In this document: piece after piece, positions 1-6,917 of the stretch
Position numbering within the stretch: the first letter of the stretch is position 1
Layout: the number at the start of each line of letters is the position of its first letter
DNA from: Actinomadura harenae
Lineage (GTDB): Bacteria; Actinomycetota; Actinomycetes; Streptosporangiales; Streptosporangiaceae
DNA length: 64,000 nt
Direction of reading: 5' to 3'
Assembly: GCF_003696215.1 (NCBI RefSeq)
Contig: NZ_RFFG01000028.1
Location: 30,914 to 94,913 of the forward strand
Notes under the pieces: generated by a model
Told to the model about the DNA's origin: nothing
The model's input: the letters and a program-made list of their open reading frames with translations, nothing else
Database searches by the model: none
Program-made: the position numbers and the translations under genes

Positions 1-1
1 C

Positions 2-172
2 CGGGCCTGGGGCGACTTCGCCCGCGGCGGCGATCCGGGCTGGCTCCCGTTCGACCAGGACCGGCGGCTGACCCGGGTCTTCGACGACCAGCTCTCGGAG
101 GTCCGGTATCCGGAGGAGGCGTCGCGCCGGATCTGGGCCGAGCACCGCTTCGGGCCGCTTCCCGCGATCTAG
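2..172 (+). CDS. Carboxylesterase/lipase family protein, C-terminal fragment
   Basis: The reading frame is open from the window edge and stops with TAG at 170-172, giving 56 residues. It contains the tail pattern of type-B carboxylesterases: a W-x-x-FA-R-x-GDP-G-W segment followed by FD...V...PE...R..W. In that family this stretch packs against the alpha/beta-hydrolase core after the catalytic His. The catalytic Ser, Glu and His would all lie upstream of the window, so activity cannot be judged. The stop is followed by about 130 bp of non-coding sequence before the next gene, so it probably ends its own transcript. The family call rests on a short but characteristic tail. Confidence 0.7.
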   Translation, partial: RAWGDFARGGDPGWLPFDQDRRLTRVFDDQLSEVRYPEEASRRIWAEHRFGPLPAI

Positions 173-302
173 GCCTTGTCGGGTCGCGGTGCGCCTGCGG
201 TGGTTCGCGAACATGACGGGCAGATCGCCGTTACTTGACCTTCCTCCGAGCACGTCCGGGTATCTCCAGGCGGGAAGCGGACCTCGGAGAGGGAGGTAGC
301 CA

Positions 303-1196
303 ATGCGGGTGTTCGTCACGGGCGCGTCCGGATGGATCGGGTCGGCCCTGGTGCCGGAGCTCATCGACGCCGGTCACCAGGTCGTCGGCCTCGCGAGATC
401 GGACTGCTCCGCCGGCGCCATCGCCGGAGCGGGGGCGGAGGCGCTGCGCGGCGACATCAACGACCTGGACACGCTGCGCTCGGCGGTGTCCGACGCCGAC
501 GGGGTCGTCCACCTGGCCTTCGACCACGACTTCAGCCGGTTCGAGCAGTCGGCGCGCGCCGACGCGCGGGTGATCGGGGCACTGTGCGACGAGCTCGCCG
601 GCACCGAGAAGCCGCTCGTCGTCACGTCCGGGACGCCGATCGTGCCGGGCCGCGCCGCGACCGAGTACGACGAGTCCCTGCCGGGCACCCCGCCCGCGGC
701 CCGGGACGCGAACGCCCGGTTGGCCCTCGAGGCCGCGGGCCGCGGCGTCCGGTCGTCGGTCGTGCGGCTGCCCCGGTCGGTGCACGGCGAGGACGACCTG
801 CACGGCTTCGTCGCCCGCATGATCGACATCGCCCGCGAGAGGGGCGTCTCCGGCACGGTCGGCGACGGGTCCAGCCGCTGGCCGGCGGTGCACGTCGAGG
901 ACGCGGCGCTCCTGTTCCGCCTGGCCCTCGAGGACGCGCCGGCGGGCTCGGTGCTCCACGCGGTCGGCGACGAGGGCGTGCCGGTCCAGGACATCGCCGA
1001 GGCGATCGGCCGCCATCTGGACGTGCCGACGGCGGCCGTCCCGGCCGAGGACTTCGGGTTCCTCGGCCCGCTCCTGTCGGTCGACCAGCCCGCCTCGAGC
1101 ATGCTGACCCGCCAGCTGATGGAGTGGCGGCCGTCCCGTCCGGGCCTCATCGACGACCTGAACCGGGGCCACTACTTCGACGAGGCCACCCCGTAG
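303..1196 (+). CDS. NAD-dependent epimerase/dehydratase (SDR family)
   Basis: A 297-residue protein of the atypical extended SDR class, predicted cytoplasmic. The N-terminus has the Rossmann nucleotide-binding motif G-x-S-G-x-x-G at residues 7-13 (GASGWIG), an acidic/Arg-containing second strand (GLARSD), and a D-I-N-D adenine-contact motif near residue 60. The middle holds T-S-G-T in place of the usual catalytic Ser region, and no clear YxxxK is visible, so it may be a redox-inactive or unusual member like other short actinobacterial NmrA/epimerase-like proteins. ATG 303 is preceded by a good ribosome site (GAGGGAGG, about 6 nt upstream). It stands alone, convergent with the next gene. The substrate is unknown. 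Confidence 0.8.
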   Translation: MRVFVTGASGWIGSALVPELIDAGHQVVGLARSDCSAGAIAGAGAEALRGDINDLDTLRSAVSDADGVVHLAFDHDFSRFEQSARADARVIGALCDELAGTEKPLVVTSGTPIVPGRAATEYDESLPGTPPAARDANARLALEAAGRGVRSSVVRLPRSVHGEDDLHGFVARMIDIARERGVSGTVGDGSSRWPAVHVEDAALLFRLALEDAPAGSVLHAVGDEGVPVQDIAEAIGRHLDVPTAAVPAEDFGFLGPLLSVDQPASSMLTRQLMEWRPSRPGLIDDLNRGHYFDEATP

Positions 1197-1212
1197 CCGG
1201 TCCGCCGCGCGC

Positions 1213-2088
1213 TCAGCGCCAGGTGCGGTCGAGGAAGTCGGCGATGAGCGGGGCGATCTCGGGCAGGTGCGTTTCGAGGGCGAAGTGTCCCGTGTCGAAG
1301 AGGTGGAGCTCGGCGTCCGGGAGGTCGGCGAGGTAGGCGCGGGCTCCGGGGGCGGGGAAGAACGGGTCGTTCGCGCCCCAGGTGATGAGGGCCTGCGGGG
1401 TGTGCTTGCGCAACCACGCCTGCCACGCGGGGTAGCGCTCGACGTTGGAGTGGTAGTCGAAGGCGAGCGCGACCTGGGCCTCCCGGCGTCCGGGGAGGTC
1501 GAGGAAGTGCTGGTCGAGCGTCCACGAGTCGGGGTCGATCGCGCTCGGGTCGGCGACGCCGGTCTCGTACTGGCTCCGGGTGCCGTCGGGGGTGAGCAGG
1601 GACCGGACGGTCGCCTCGGCGTCCGGCTGGTCGGGGCGCAGTGCGATGAAGTCGCGGGCGCCGTCGGAGAGCCCGGCCTCGTAGGCGTTGCCGTTCTGGA
1701 CGACGAGACCGGCGATCCACTCGGGGTGGCGTTCGGCGAGCCGGAAACCGACCGGGGCCCCGAAGTCGAACACGTACATGACGAACCGGCGCAGGCCGAG
1801 CCGGTCGGCGAACGCCTCGGTGACGTCGGCGAGCCGGTCGAAGGAGTAGGTGAAGCCGTCCGGTGCCCGGGTGTGTCCGAAACCCGGGTAGTCGGGCGCG
1901 ATGACCCGGTAGCGCGCCCCCAGGGCGTCGATCAGCCGCCGGAACTGGTGCGAGCCGGACGGGAACCCGTGCAGCAGGAGCAGGACGGGCGCGTCGTCCC
2001 GTTCGGGCAGCGACTCCCGGTAGAAGACGCGCACGCCGTCGACGTCCAGGAACCGGTGGGCTGAGCGGGTGATCGGGGGGAACGCCAT
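1213..2088 (-). CDS. Alpha/beta hydrolase with Asp nucleophile (epoxide hydrolase/dehalogenase-like)
   Basis: A 291-residue alpha/beta-hydrolase. The oxyanion-hole HG motif lies at residues 40-41. The nucleophile elbow reads V-F-D-F-G with Asp at about residue 108 rather than Ser, as in haloalkane dehalogenases and epoxide hydrolases. A D-T-G-H-F segment near the C-terminus supplies the catalytic His. The likely reaction is hydrolysis through an alkyl-enzyme ester intermediate; the substrate cannot be read from sequence. A GTG at 2091 directly precedes the ATG at 2088. I prefer ATG because AAAGG lies about 8 nt from it. The gene is divergent from the CGNR regulator at 2173, and the shared 85-bp gap carries paired inverted repeats, which suggests control by that regulator. 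Confidence 0.85.
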   Translation of the reverse strand: MAFPPITRSAHRFLDVDGVRVFYRESLPERDDAPVLLLLHGFPSGSHQFRRLIDALGARYRVIAPDYPGFGHTRAPDGFTYSFDRLADVTEAFADRLGLRRFVMYVFDFGAPVGFRLAERHPEWIAGLVVQNGNAYEAGLSDGARDFIALRPDQPDAEATVRSLLTPDGTRSQYETGVADPSAIDPDSWTLDQHFLDLPGRREAQVALAFDYHSNVERYPAWQAWLRKHTPQALITWGANDPFFPAPGARAYLADLPDAELHLFDTGHFALETHLPEIAPLIADFLDRTWR

Positions 2089-2172
2089 CACTAACGCCTT
2101 TCGTCGCCGAAGATGCGTTAGTTATAACGAGCATGGGCTAACGGGTCAAGGCGCGGCTATAGCATTAGTTCC
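2089..2172. promoter_or_regulatory. Divergent promoter/operator with two 8-N17-8 inverted repeats
   Basis: The gap between the hydrolase and the CGNR gene contains ACTAACGC (2090-2097) facing GCGTTAGT (2115-2122), a perfect 8-bp inverted repeat with a 17-nt spacer. A degenerate copy with the same geometry follows: GCTAACGG (2137-2144) and GCATTAGT (2162-2169), again with a 17-nt spacer. A palindromic GTTATAAC at 2121-2128 can serve as a -10 element on either strand. TATAGC at 2158-2163 lies about 10 nt before the CGNR ATG, which has no obvious ribosome site, so that mRNA may be leaderless. Binding by the neighbouring regulator is inferred. Confidence 0.6.
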
Positions 2173-2724
2173 ATGAGTGACGTCGTCCCGCTGACCGGGG
2201 AACCCCTGGCCCTGGACCTGGTCAACACCCGCACGGCCGTGGGCGACCTGCTCACCACCCCCGACGACCTGCGGAGATGGTGCGACCTTCAGGCCGGACG
2301 CCTACCGGACGCGCCGTCCGCCGACGCGACTTCCCTGGCCGCCGTCCTGGCCGTCCGCGAGCACACGGCTCGGGCACTCGAACGCGTCCGGCACGGCGAA
2401 CGGCCGGACGACGCGGACCTGACGGCGCTCAACGACGCGCAGCTCGCGGCGCCCGCGATCAACGAGCTGGCATGGGACGGCTCGGCGCTCACCGCCGGAC
2501 GCCGTCGAAGCGGACCGTCCGGAACCCGGCTCGCCGCCCACCTGGCCGAGGCGGCGGCGGAGCTCCTGTCGGACCCGGCGGTCACCAGGATCCGCCCGTG
2601 CGAGGCGCACGACTGCGTGATGCTGTTCCTCCCCGCCCACCCGCGCCGCCGCTGGTGCTCCCCCGCCCGCTGCGGCAACCGCGTCCGCGTGGCCCGCCAC
2701 TACCAGCGCCACAAGGCCGACTAG
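2173..2724 (+). CDS. ABATE/CGNR zinc-finger transcriptional regulator
   Basis: A 183-residue protein with the ABATE-like N-terminal domain (opening G-E-P-L-A-L-D-L-V-N-T, a typical ligand-domain start) and a C-terminal CGNR zinc finger. The finger has two Cys in CEAHDC, then C-S-x-x-R-C-G-N-R and a basic tail R-V-A-R-H-Y-Q-R. The family is regarded as stress- or ligand-responsive DNA-binding proteins common in actinomycetes. It is divergent from the alpha/beta hydrolase at 1213-2088, and the gap holds symmetric repeats, so autoregulation plus control of the hydrolase is the simplest model. It is the first of three such proteins in the window. Confidence 0.85.
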   Translation: MSDVVPLTGEPLALDLVNTRTAVGDLLTTPDDLRRWCDLQAGRLPDAPSADATSLAAVLAVREHTARALERVRHGERPDDADLTALNDAQLAAPAINELAWDGSALTAGRRRSGPSGTRLAAHLAEAAAELLSDPAVTRIRPCEAHDCVMLFLPAHPRRRWCSPARCGNRVRVARHYQRHKAD

Positions 2725-2772
2725 GACCCGCCTCGCTGTCCGCCTTGTCCGATCTTGTGGAAAGATCGCGGG

Positions 2773-3183
2773 ATGCTGCGGCTCACTGATTTCATCATCG
2801 ACTGTCCGGACACCATGAAGCTGGCGGCCTTCTACTCCGAGGTGACGGGTCGCCCGGTCAAGGAAGGCAGCCACGAGGACTGGGCCGGCGTCCAGTTCGG
2901 CGAGATCGAGCTGGCCTTCAACCAGGTGGAGGACTACCGCGCCCCGCAGTGGCCCGACAGTGAGCACCCCAAGCAGTTCCACCTCGACTTCGAGGTCGAC
3001 GACATCGAGGCCGAGCAGAGCCGCGTCGTGGCCCTCGGCGCGACCCTGCGGCAGGATTTCATCGGCGAAGACGGCTACGGCTGGCGTGTCTACACCGACC
3101 CCGTCGGCCACCCCTTCTGCCTCTGCCACAACAAGGGTGTCACCTGGACCGACCAGGGTCCCGTCTGGCCCAAGCGCGGCTAG
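2773..3183 (+). CDS. VOC family (glyoxalase-like) protein
   Basis: A 136-residue single-unit vicinal-oxygen-chelate protein with two beta-alpha-beta-beta-beta repeats. The first runs from the start through L-A-F-N-Q-V; the second begins with F-H-L-D-F-E-V-D-D near residue 72 and ends with D-P-x-G-H-P-F-C-L-C. The H-x-D and late acidic/His positions are those that bind a divalent metal in active members, but the substrate cannot be predicted; relatives include glyoxalase, bleomycin-resistance and dioxygenase types. ATG 2773 is preferred over an in-frame TTG at 2755, because GGAAAGA sits upstream of ATG and homologues begin with this segment. It follows the CGNR gene by 48 bp on the same strand. 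Confidence 0.8.
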   Translation: MLRLTDFIIDCPDTMKLAAFYSEVTGRPVKEGSHEDWAGVQFGEIELAFNQVEDYRAPQWPDSEHPKQFHLDFEVDDIEAEQSRVVALGATLRQDFIGEDGYGWRVYTDPVGHPFCLCHNKGVTWTDQGPVWPKRG

Positions 3184-3243
3184 TCGCCGGGCGGCCGAGG
3201 CCGCGTCGCGGATCGTCGCCGAGGTCGGCGGCCCGCTTGCGGA

Positions 3244-3669
3244 TCACCTGGGGTCGTGACGCGAGGCCGGAGGTGCGGCGAGCACCTCGGCGATCAGCTG
3301 GGTGTCGGTGTACTCGGTGATCTCGGCGACCTTGCCGTCCCGCATCACGAAGATCCAGCAGTAGCGGTTCGGGTAGGCATGCCCTGAGCTCGTGGTGCTG
3401 TGGTTGCGGCCCTCGACCACGACCACGTCGCCCTCGGCCACGAAGCGCCCGGCACTGACGACGTTCCGGCCGCCGAGCTGCTCCGAGAGCGGACGGAGCA
3501 GCTCGTCCAGCACGACGCGTTTGCCCTCGTAGGTGCGTGACCAGGCGGTCCGCCCGACGATCGTCCAGCGGACGTCGTCGGCCAGGGCGTCCAGGAAGGG
3601 CCGCCCGTTCCCCTTCGCGGTCTCGGCGAAGACCCCTTGCAGAATCGCCTTGTTGTCGGCCTCGGACAC
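3244..3669 (-). CDS. SnoaL-like/NTF2-fold protein
   Basis: A 141-residue protein of the NTF2-like superfamily: three N-terminal helices (NKAILQGVFAETAKGN...FLDALADDVRW) followed by a curved sheet containing E-G-K-R, V-V-V-E-G-R and I-F-V-M-R-D-G-K. Members include ketosteroid isomerase, polyketide cyclase SnoaL and many small-molecule isomerases or hydrolases. No diagnostic catalytic pair can be assigned here. It lies 43 bp downstream of the dinucleotide-binding protein on the same strand, so the two are probably co-transcribed and may act on one substrate. Both would be under the divergent MarR regulator at 4446. Confidence 0.75.
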   Translation of the reverse strand: MSEADNKAILQGVFAETAKGNGRPFLDALADDVRWTIVGRTAWSRTYEGKRVVLDELLRPLSEQLGGRNVVSAGRFVAEGDVVVVEGRNHSTTSSGHAYPNRYCWIFVMRDGKVAEITEYTDTQLIAEVLAAPPASRHDPR

Positions 3670-3712
3670 TGACCTGCCTCCTGAATCGGACGTTCGGGTC
3701 GGACGCCACGCG

Positions 3713-4372
3713 TCAGCCGACGGGGCCTTTCGCCGCGGCGACCTGGGCGGCCAGGTCGGCCGGAGTGAACATGTGCGGGAACAGGACGCCGCCGGGGTCC
3801 AGCGGACCCGATTCGGCCAGTGTGCCGATGTGGACGGGCACGAACCCGGTGGCTCGGACCAGGGAGTGCACGATGTCGTTGGCGTCCGGGTCGTCCCCGG
3901 CGACCGCCACGGCCCAGAACCCCGGCTGGGCGGAGCCCCGGTACGCGAGCGACTCGTCCATCACGTGAGTGAAGGCCCGGACGACCGTCGACTCCGGCAG
4001 GAGCCGGGCGACATGCGTGCCCTCGGTAAGGGCGAGCGTCGAGATGATCCGGCCCTCCTCGGAGACGCCCATGGGGTTGCTCGCGTCGATGACGATCTTC
4101 CCGGCCAACTGCGGGGCGACGGCCGTGAGGACCGAGTCGACCGCCCCATGGTTCAACGCGTTCAGGACGATGTCGGCACCGGCGGCGGCCTGCTCCAGCG
4201 ACGTGACCGCCGCGCGAGGTCCGAGTTCGTCGACGAACTCACGAAGCTTCTCCGGCGTCCGGACGCCGAACGTCACCCGGTGCCCGGCTTCGATCCAGAA
4301 GCGTCCGATCACGCGGCCGATCGGTCCGGCTCCGAGGATGCCCAGGTGTCGCGGGGTGCTCAAGGTCTGCAT
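3713..4372 (-). CDS. NAD(P)-binding protein, F420-dependent NADP reductase-like
   Basis: A 219-residue Rossmann protein. The first strand carries G-I-L-G-A-G-P-I-G (about residues 11-19) and the second ends in G-V-R-T, the Arg suggesting NADP(H). A-S-N-P-M-G near residue 122 is the conserved loop seen in F420-dependent NADP oxidoreductases (Fno/NpdG-like) and related pyrroline-5-carboxylate reductase folds. Actinomycetes commonly carry many such paralogues that are not true F420 enzymes, so the cofactor partner is uncertain. It is the first gene of a two-gene unit with the SnoaL-like gene and is divergent from a MarR regulator, with operator-like sequences between them. Confidence 0.75.
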   Translation of the reverse strand: MQTLSTPRHLGILGAGPIGRVIGRFWIEAGHRVTFGVRTPEKLREFVDELGPRAAVTSLEQAAAGADIVLNALNHGAVDSVLTAVAPQLAGKIVIDASNPMGVSEEGRIISTLALTEGTHVARLLPESTVVRAFTHVMDESLAYRGSAQPGFWAVAVAGDDPDANDIVHSLVRATGFVPVHIGTLAESGPLDPGGVLFPHMFTPADLAAQVAAAKGPVG

Positions 4373-4445
4373 GGGGCAAGACCTTAAAGCTTGAAGTATC
4401 CGAACTGCAAATATTGCAGCTTGAGGTAGTTGCTACGATGGGCGC
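4373..4445. promoter_or_regulatory. MarR-type operator region
   Basis: Three ordered elements are visible between the divergent genes. CTTAAAGCTTGAAG at 4383-4396 is a 14-bp palindrome with one mismatched pair. CTGCAA-N3-TTGCAG at 4405-4419 is a perfect inverted repeat. An 11-nt sequence AGCTTGA(A/G)GTA occurs twice, at 4388-4398 and 4418-4428. The region is much more AT-rich than its surroundings. MarR proteins typically bind such palindromes of about 14-20 bp, so these are candidate sites for the adjacent regulator. Confidence 0.6.
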
Positions 4446-4868
4446 ATGGACAGCAGCGGCGAGCGCGACCTGGCGGCCGAACGGGAGATCTGCGGACTGG
4501 TCGGGGAGCTGGCGCGCCGCATCGACAGCCACGTCCGGCAGCGCGTGGTCGGCCTGGACCTGACCGGCCCCCAGGCGGTCGCGCTACGCGAGCTGACCGG
4601 GCCGATGACGATGCGAGAACTCGCGCTCCGCATGGGCTGCGAGCAGTCGAACGTCACCTACATCGCCGACCGCCTGGAGAAGCAAGGCGTCATCGAGCGC
4701 CGGCCCCACCCTCACGACCGCCGAGCCAAGCGCCTGGCCCTGACCGAACAGGGCACCGCCCTCCGCGAACGCCTGATGGAAGCCCTGACCCAGGACTCCC
4801 CCCTGTCCGGCCTCACCTACGAGGAGCAGAAGGGCCTCTACAAACTCCTCCTCAAAGCCGCCCGCTGA
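4446..4868 (+). CDS. MarR family transcriptional regulator
   Basis: A 140-residue winged-helix protein of normal MarR length. The N-terminal dimerisation helix is followed by the HTH (M-T-M-R-E-L-A-L-R-M-G-C-E-Q-S-N-V-T) and a wing with the family's D-x-R-x-x-R/K pattern (PHDRRAKRLALTEQG, residues about 88-102), then a C-terminal dimer helix. It is divergent from the F420-reductase-like and SnoaL-like genes, the usual layout for a MarR repressor and its target enzyme operon. The ligand is unknown. ATG 4446 has only a weak ribosome site; homologues start near here. Confidence 0.88.
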   Translation: MDSSGERDLAAEREICGLVGELARRIDSHVRQRVVGLDLTGPQAVALRELTGPMTMRELALRMGCEQSNVTYIADRLEKQGVIERRPHPHDRRAKRLALTEQGTALRERLMEALTQDSPLSGLTYEEQKGLYKLLLKAAR

Positions 4869-4889
4869 CCGCCCCGGCCACTCGGCGAC

Positions 4890-5084
4890 TCAGCCGGACA
4901 GTCCCTGCGCCCTCTTGATGCTCTCCACGAGACCGCCGAACTCGACTTCGCTCAGGCTGAGATGGCCCGACGCCGGACTCTTGGAGTCCCTGAGTCCGAT
5001 GGACGACGCGAGCCTCCCCAGTTCAATGCACTGTTCGTCGTCCGCGCCGCCGCTGTACGAACTCTTCCGCCATACAACAGTCAC
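4890..5084 (-). CDS. DUF397 domain protein
   Basis: A 64-residue protein beginning V-T-V-V-W-R-K-S-S-Y-S-G-G, the standard DUF397 opening, and ending with the usual L-x-F-x-x-x-V-x-x-I-K-like segment. GTG 5084 is fixed as the start because it overlaps the stop of the upstream XRE gene (GTGA, 5081-5084), a translational-coupling arrangement; an upstream in-frame ATG at 5147 would lie inside the XRE gene. DUF397 proteins partner DUF5753-type XRE regulators in WhiJ/AbaA-like loci of actinomycetes and influence development and secondary metabolism. Proposed roles include toxin/antitoxin-like partnership, but the biochemical function is not established. Confidence 0.88.
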   Translation of the reverse strand: MTVVWRKSSYSGGADDEQCIELGRLASSIGLRDSKSPASGHLSLSEVEFGGLVESIKRAQGLSG

Positions 5085-5902
5085 GAGTACCGCTCCAAAT
5101 ACTGGCCGATGATCTCTTTCGAACCATCTACGGATGCTGCCATACATCCGACGCGATCGACCTTAACCGACAGATCGCGAACCTCGCCAGGGCTCTCGAT
5201 CATGCGACCGCCATTCTGGGCACCGGCGTAGGCGATATCTCTACCGTCCAGCCTGATGATCTGAACCGACCCGTCGACCCCCAAGTGAGCACCCGCCGAG
5301 AACGGAACCACTCGGAGGATTACGCCAGGGATGTCGGCCAGGCTGAGCAAGTGCTCCATCTGTGCCTTCATCACCTCTCGGCTACCGACCTGACGCGCGA
5401 GGACGGCCTCGTCCACAAGCGCCCAGATCTCCAGCTCGTCCTTTTCGACACGATCAAGGAACCTCCGCTTGCGCGCAACCCGACGCTGCATCGACGCCTC
5501 ATAGTCCTTCGGGCTGCCCGCCCGCACGTAGGCCCACGAGTAGTCGTCGGTCTGGAGGGCAATCGGAATCACCTGGCCATGCCACATCCAGATCATGGTG
5601 GCCTGCTCCTCGTACTTGGCGATCTGCTTGCCCCAGTCCGGATCGTGGGCCATGCGGGCGAACCAGAGCAACATCCGGAAGAGCACACCGGTCCCGTAGT
5701 GCTCGTCCAGGAGCCTCATCTGGTCATCCTGAGGACGACGCCTGCCCGCCTCCATATTGGAAACAGTCGAGCGGGCCAGCCCCATGATCTTGCCGCACTG
5801 CGTCAGCGAGAGCTCCTCCTTCTCCCGCCAGAAGCGTTGAGTGTGCGCAAGGAAATGCCACATCGAGATCTTGGGATTGAGTTCGTCGCGCACGATCGGC
5901 AT
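5081..5902 (-). CDS. XRE-family regulator with DUF5753 domain (WhiJ-like)
   Basis: A 273-residue protein with an N-terminal helix-turn-helix (residues about 28-62, including L-T-Q-C-G-K-I-M-G-L-A-R-S-T-V-S-N-M-E) and a DUF5753 domain from about residue 95 to the end (Y-E-E-Q-A to the terminal E-R-Y-S). This is the architecture of Streptomyces WhiJ/AbaA-type regulators. It is coupled to a DUF397 gene and divergent from a HATPase gene, the classic three-component neighbourhood. A strong ribosome site (CAGGAGG) lies 6 nt before ATG 5902. Base composition is clearly less GC-rich than flanking genes, which fits the variable, frequently transferred nature of these loci (inference). Confidence 0.9.
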   Translation of the reverse strand: MPIVRDELNPKISMWHFLAHTQRFWREKEELSLTQCGKIMGLARSTVSNMEAGRRRPQDDQMRLLDEHYGTGVLFRMLLWFARMAHDPDWGKQIAKYEEQATMIWMWHGQVIPIALQTDDYSWAYVRAGSPKDYEASMQRRVARKRRFLDRVEKDELEIWALVDEAVLARQVGSREVMKAQMEHLLSLADIPGVILRVVPFSAGAHLGVDGSVQIIRLDGRDIAYAGAQNGGRMIESPGEVRDLSVKVDRVGCMAASVDGSKEIIGQYLERYS

Positions 5903-6004
5903 GACAGTCCTCCTGTTTCCAGAATCCTGGTCAACAGGGCAACGGTAGAACGATCGCGTGAACCTTGGGGCGTGAATTCAGACATCCGGTCCGAGGAGAG
6001 CACG

Positions 6005-6433
6005 ATGGTGACGGTGGTGACGGACGACCTGATCATGTCCATGCTGGGCTCACCTGCGTCGGCGGGACTCGCGCGGACGATGACGGCCCAGCGGCTTCAC
6101 AAATGGGACTGTTTCCACATTCATGACGACGCCGCGCTTATCGTCGCCGAATTGGTGGCGAACGCGGCCGAGGCGACGCCCCGTCAGAAAATCCGCTTCC
6201 AGCTCAGCCGGGACGCCCACGGAATCGTCATCGCCGTCTGGGACTCCAGCCCGGCCCGTCCGGTCGCCAAGCCGATCATCGAAATGACCCTGGACGATCT
6301 CGACATTTCCGAAGAGTCCTTCGACGTGAACGGCGGCTGGGGTCTCCCGATCGTCGAGGCCCTGTCGACCGCCTGCGGCTGCACCCCGGACCCGTCCGGC
6401 GGCAAATGGATCTGGGCCCGCCTCGTCCCATGA
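6005..6433 (+). CDS. ATP-binding HATPase_c-like protein (anti-sigma/RsbW-type)
   Basis: A 142-residue GHKL ATPase-fold protein. The N box reads E-L-V-A-N-A-A-E-A-T near residue 48 (E and N bind Mg-ATP), the G1-like box is V-W-D-S-S near residue 79, and G-G-W-G-L-P-I-V near residue 112 forms the G2 loop. Single-domain proteins of this type in actinomycetes resemble RsbW anti-sigma kinases and are standard partners of XRE-DUF397 pairs. ATG 6005 follows GAGGAGAG; the large upstream in-frame extension is antisense to the XRE gene and is not coding. Its stop overlaps the start of the next reading frame (ATGA at 6430-6433). Confidence 0.85.
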   Translation: MVTVVTDDLIMSMLGSPASAGLARTMTAQRLHKWDCFHIHDDAALIVAELVANAAEATPRQKIRFQLSRDAHGIVIAVWDSSPARPVAKPIIEMTLDDLDISEESFDVNGGWGLPIVEALSTACGCTPDPSGGKWIWARLVP

Positions 6434-6917
6434 CCCCGACCGCAGCCATCAAGGCCCGCAGCCGATCGGCGCGGACGTGCTCCAGGAGATCAGCGGCTCC
6501 ATGCCCGTGGACAATCTGGACCGTGCGGCGTTCTCCGACCCGGACCACACGTTGGCCTACCTGGAGTCTCGGCCGGCCTGTGGCCCTGTTGGACGTCGGC
6601 GGATACTTCGCTCCCGCATTCGACCACCTGTGATCCCAGTCCTTGGCCAGGCGCTCGGCGTGGTCGAGGGCACCAAGGACTGGCATCAGAGGTACGCCGC
6701 ATCAGGCAGGCTCCCCGGCCAGGCCGATGGAAACGCGGTCAACTTCCTTCATGGCGCGAGCGTCGGTGCTTTCATACTCCTGGTGCAGGCCGAGATCCTG
6801 GCCGTGCTCACCCGGCTGACCCGCGCGGAACATGAACCGGGCATGCACGAGCTCGACGCCGCCGAACGTGACTTCATCGCAGCGACCTGGCTGCGCTACT
6901 TCGATGGGACGTCATGA
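6430..6917 (+). pseudogene. AdoHcyase-like NAD-binding protein, frameshifted and internally deleted
   Basis: Translation starts at ATG 6430, overlapping the HATPase stop, with M-T-P-T-A-A-I-K-A-R-S. Sense then moves to another frame at about 6460 (D-V-L-Q-E-I-S-G-S-M-P-V-D-N-L-D), returns to the first at about 6581 (V-A-L-L-D-V-G-G-Y-F-A-P-A-F-D-H-L), meets TGA at 6631, and moves again near 6650 (L-G-V-V-E-G-T-K-D-W-H-Q-R-Y-A-A). After A-S-G-R-L-P the text jumps to G-N-A-V-N-F-L-H-G-A, a C-terminal motif, so the NAD-binding core is missing. The pieces resemble the S-adenosylhomocysteine-hydrolase-like proteins of actinomycete HATPase/NUDIX operons. Its final codons overlap the NUDIX start (ATGA, 6914-6917). 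The decay is read directly; the family is recalled from motifs. Confidence 0.7.

Noticed and set aside
5285..6004. N-terminal extension of the HATPase gene by 240 codons
   Set aside because: The extension is antisense to the XRE gene and does not resemble any HATPase; the ATG at 6005 has a proper ribosome site.
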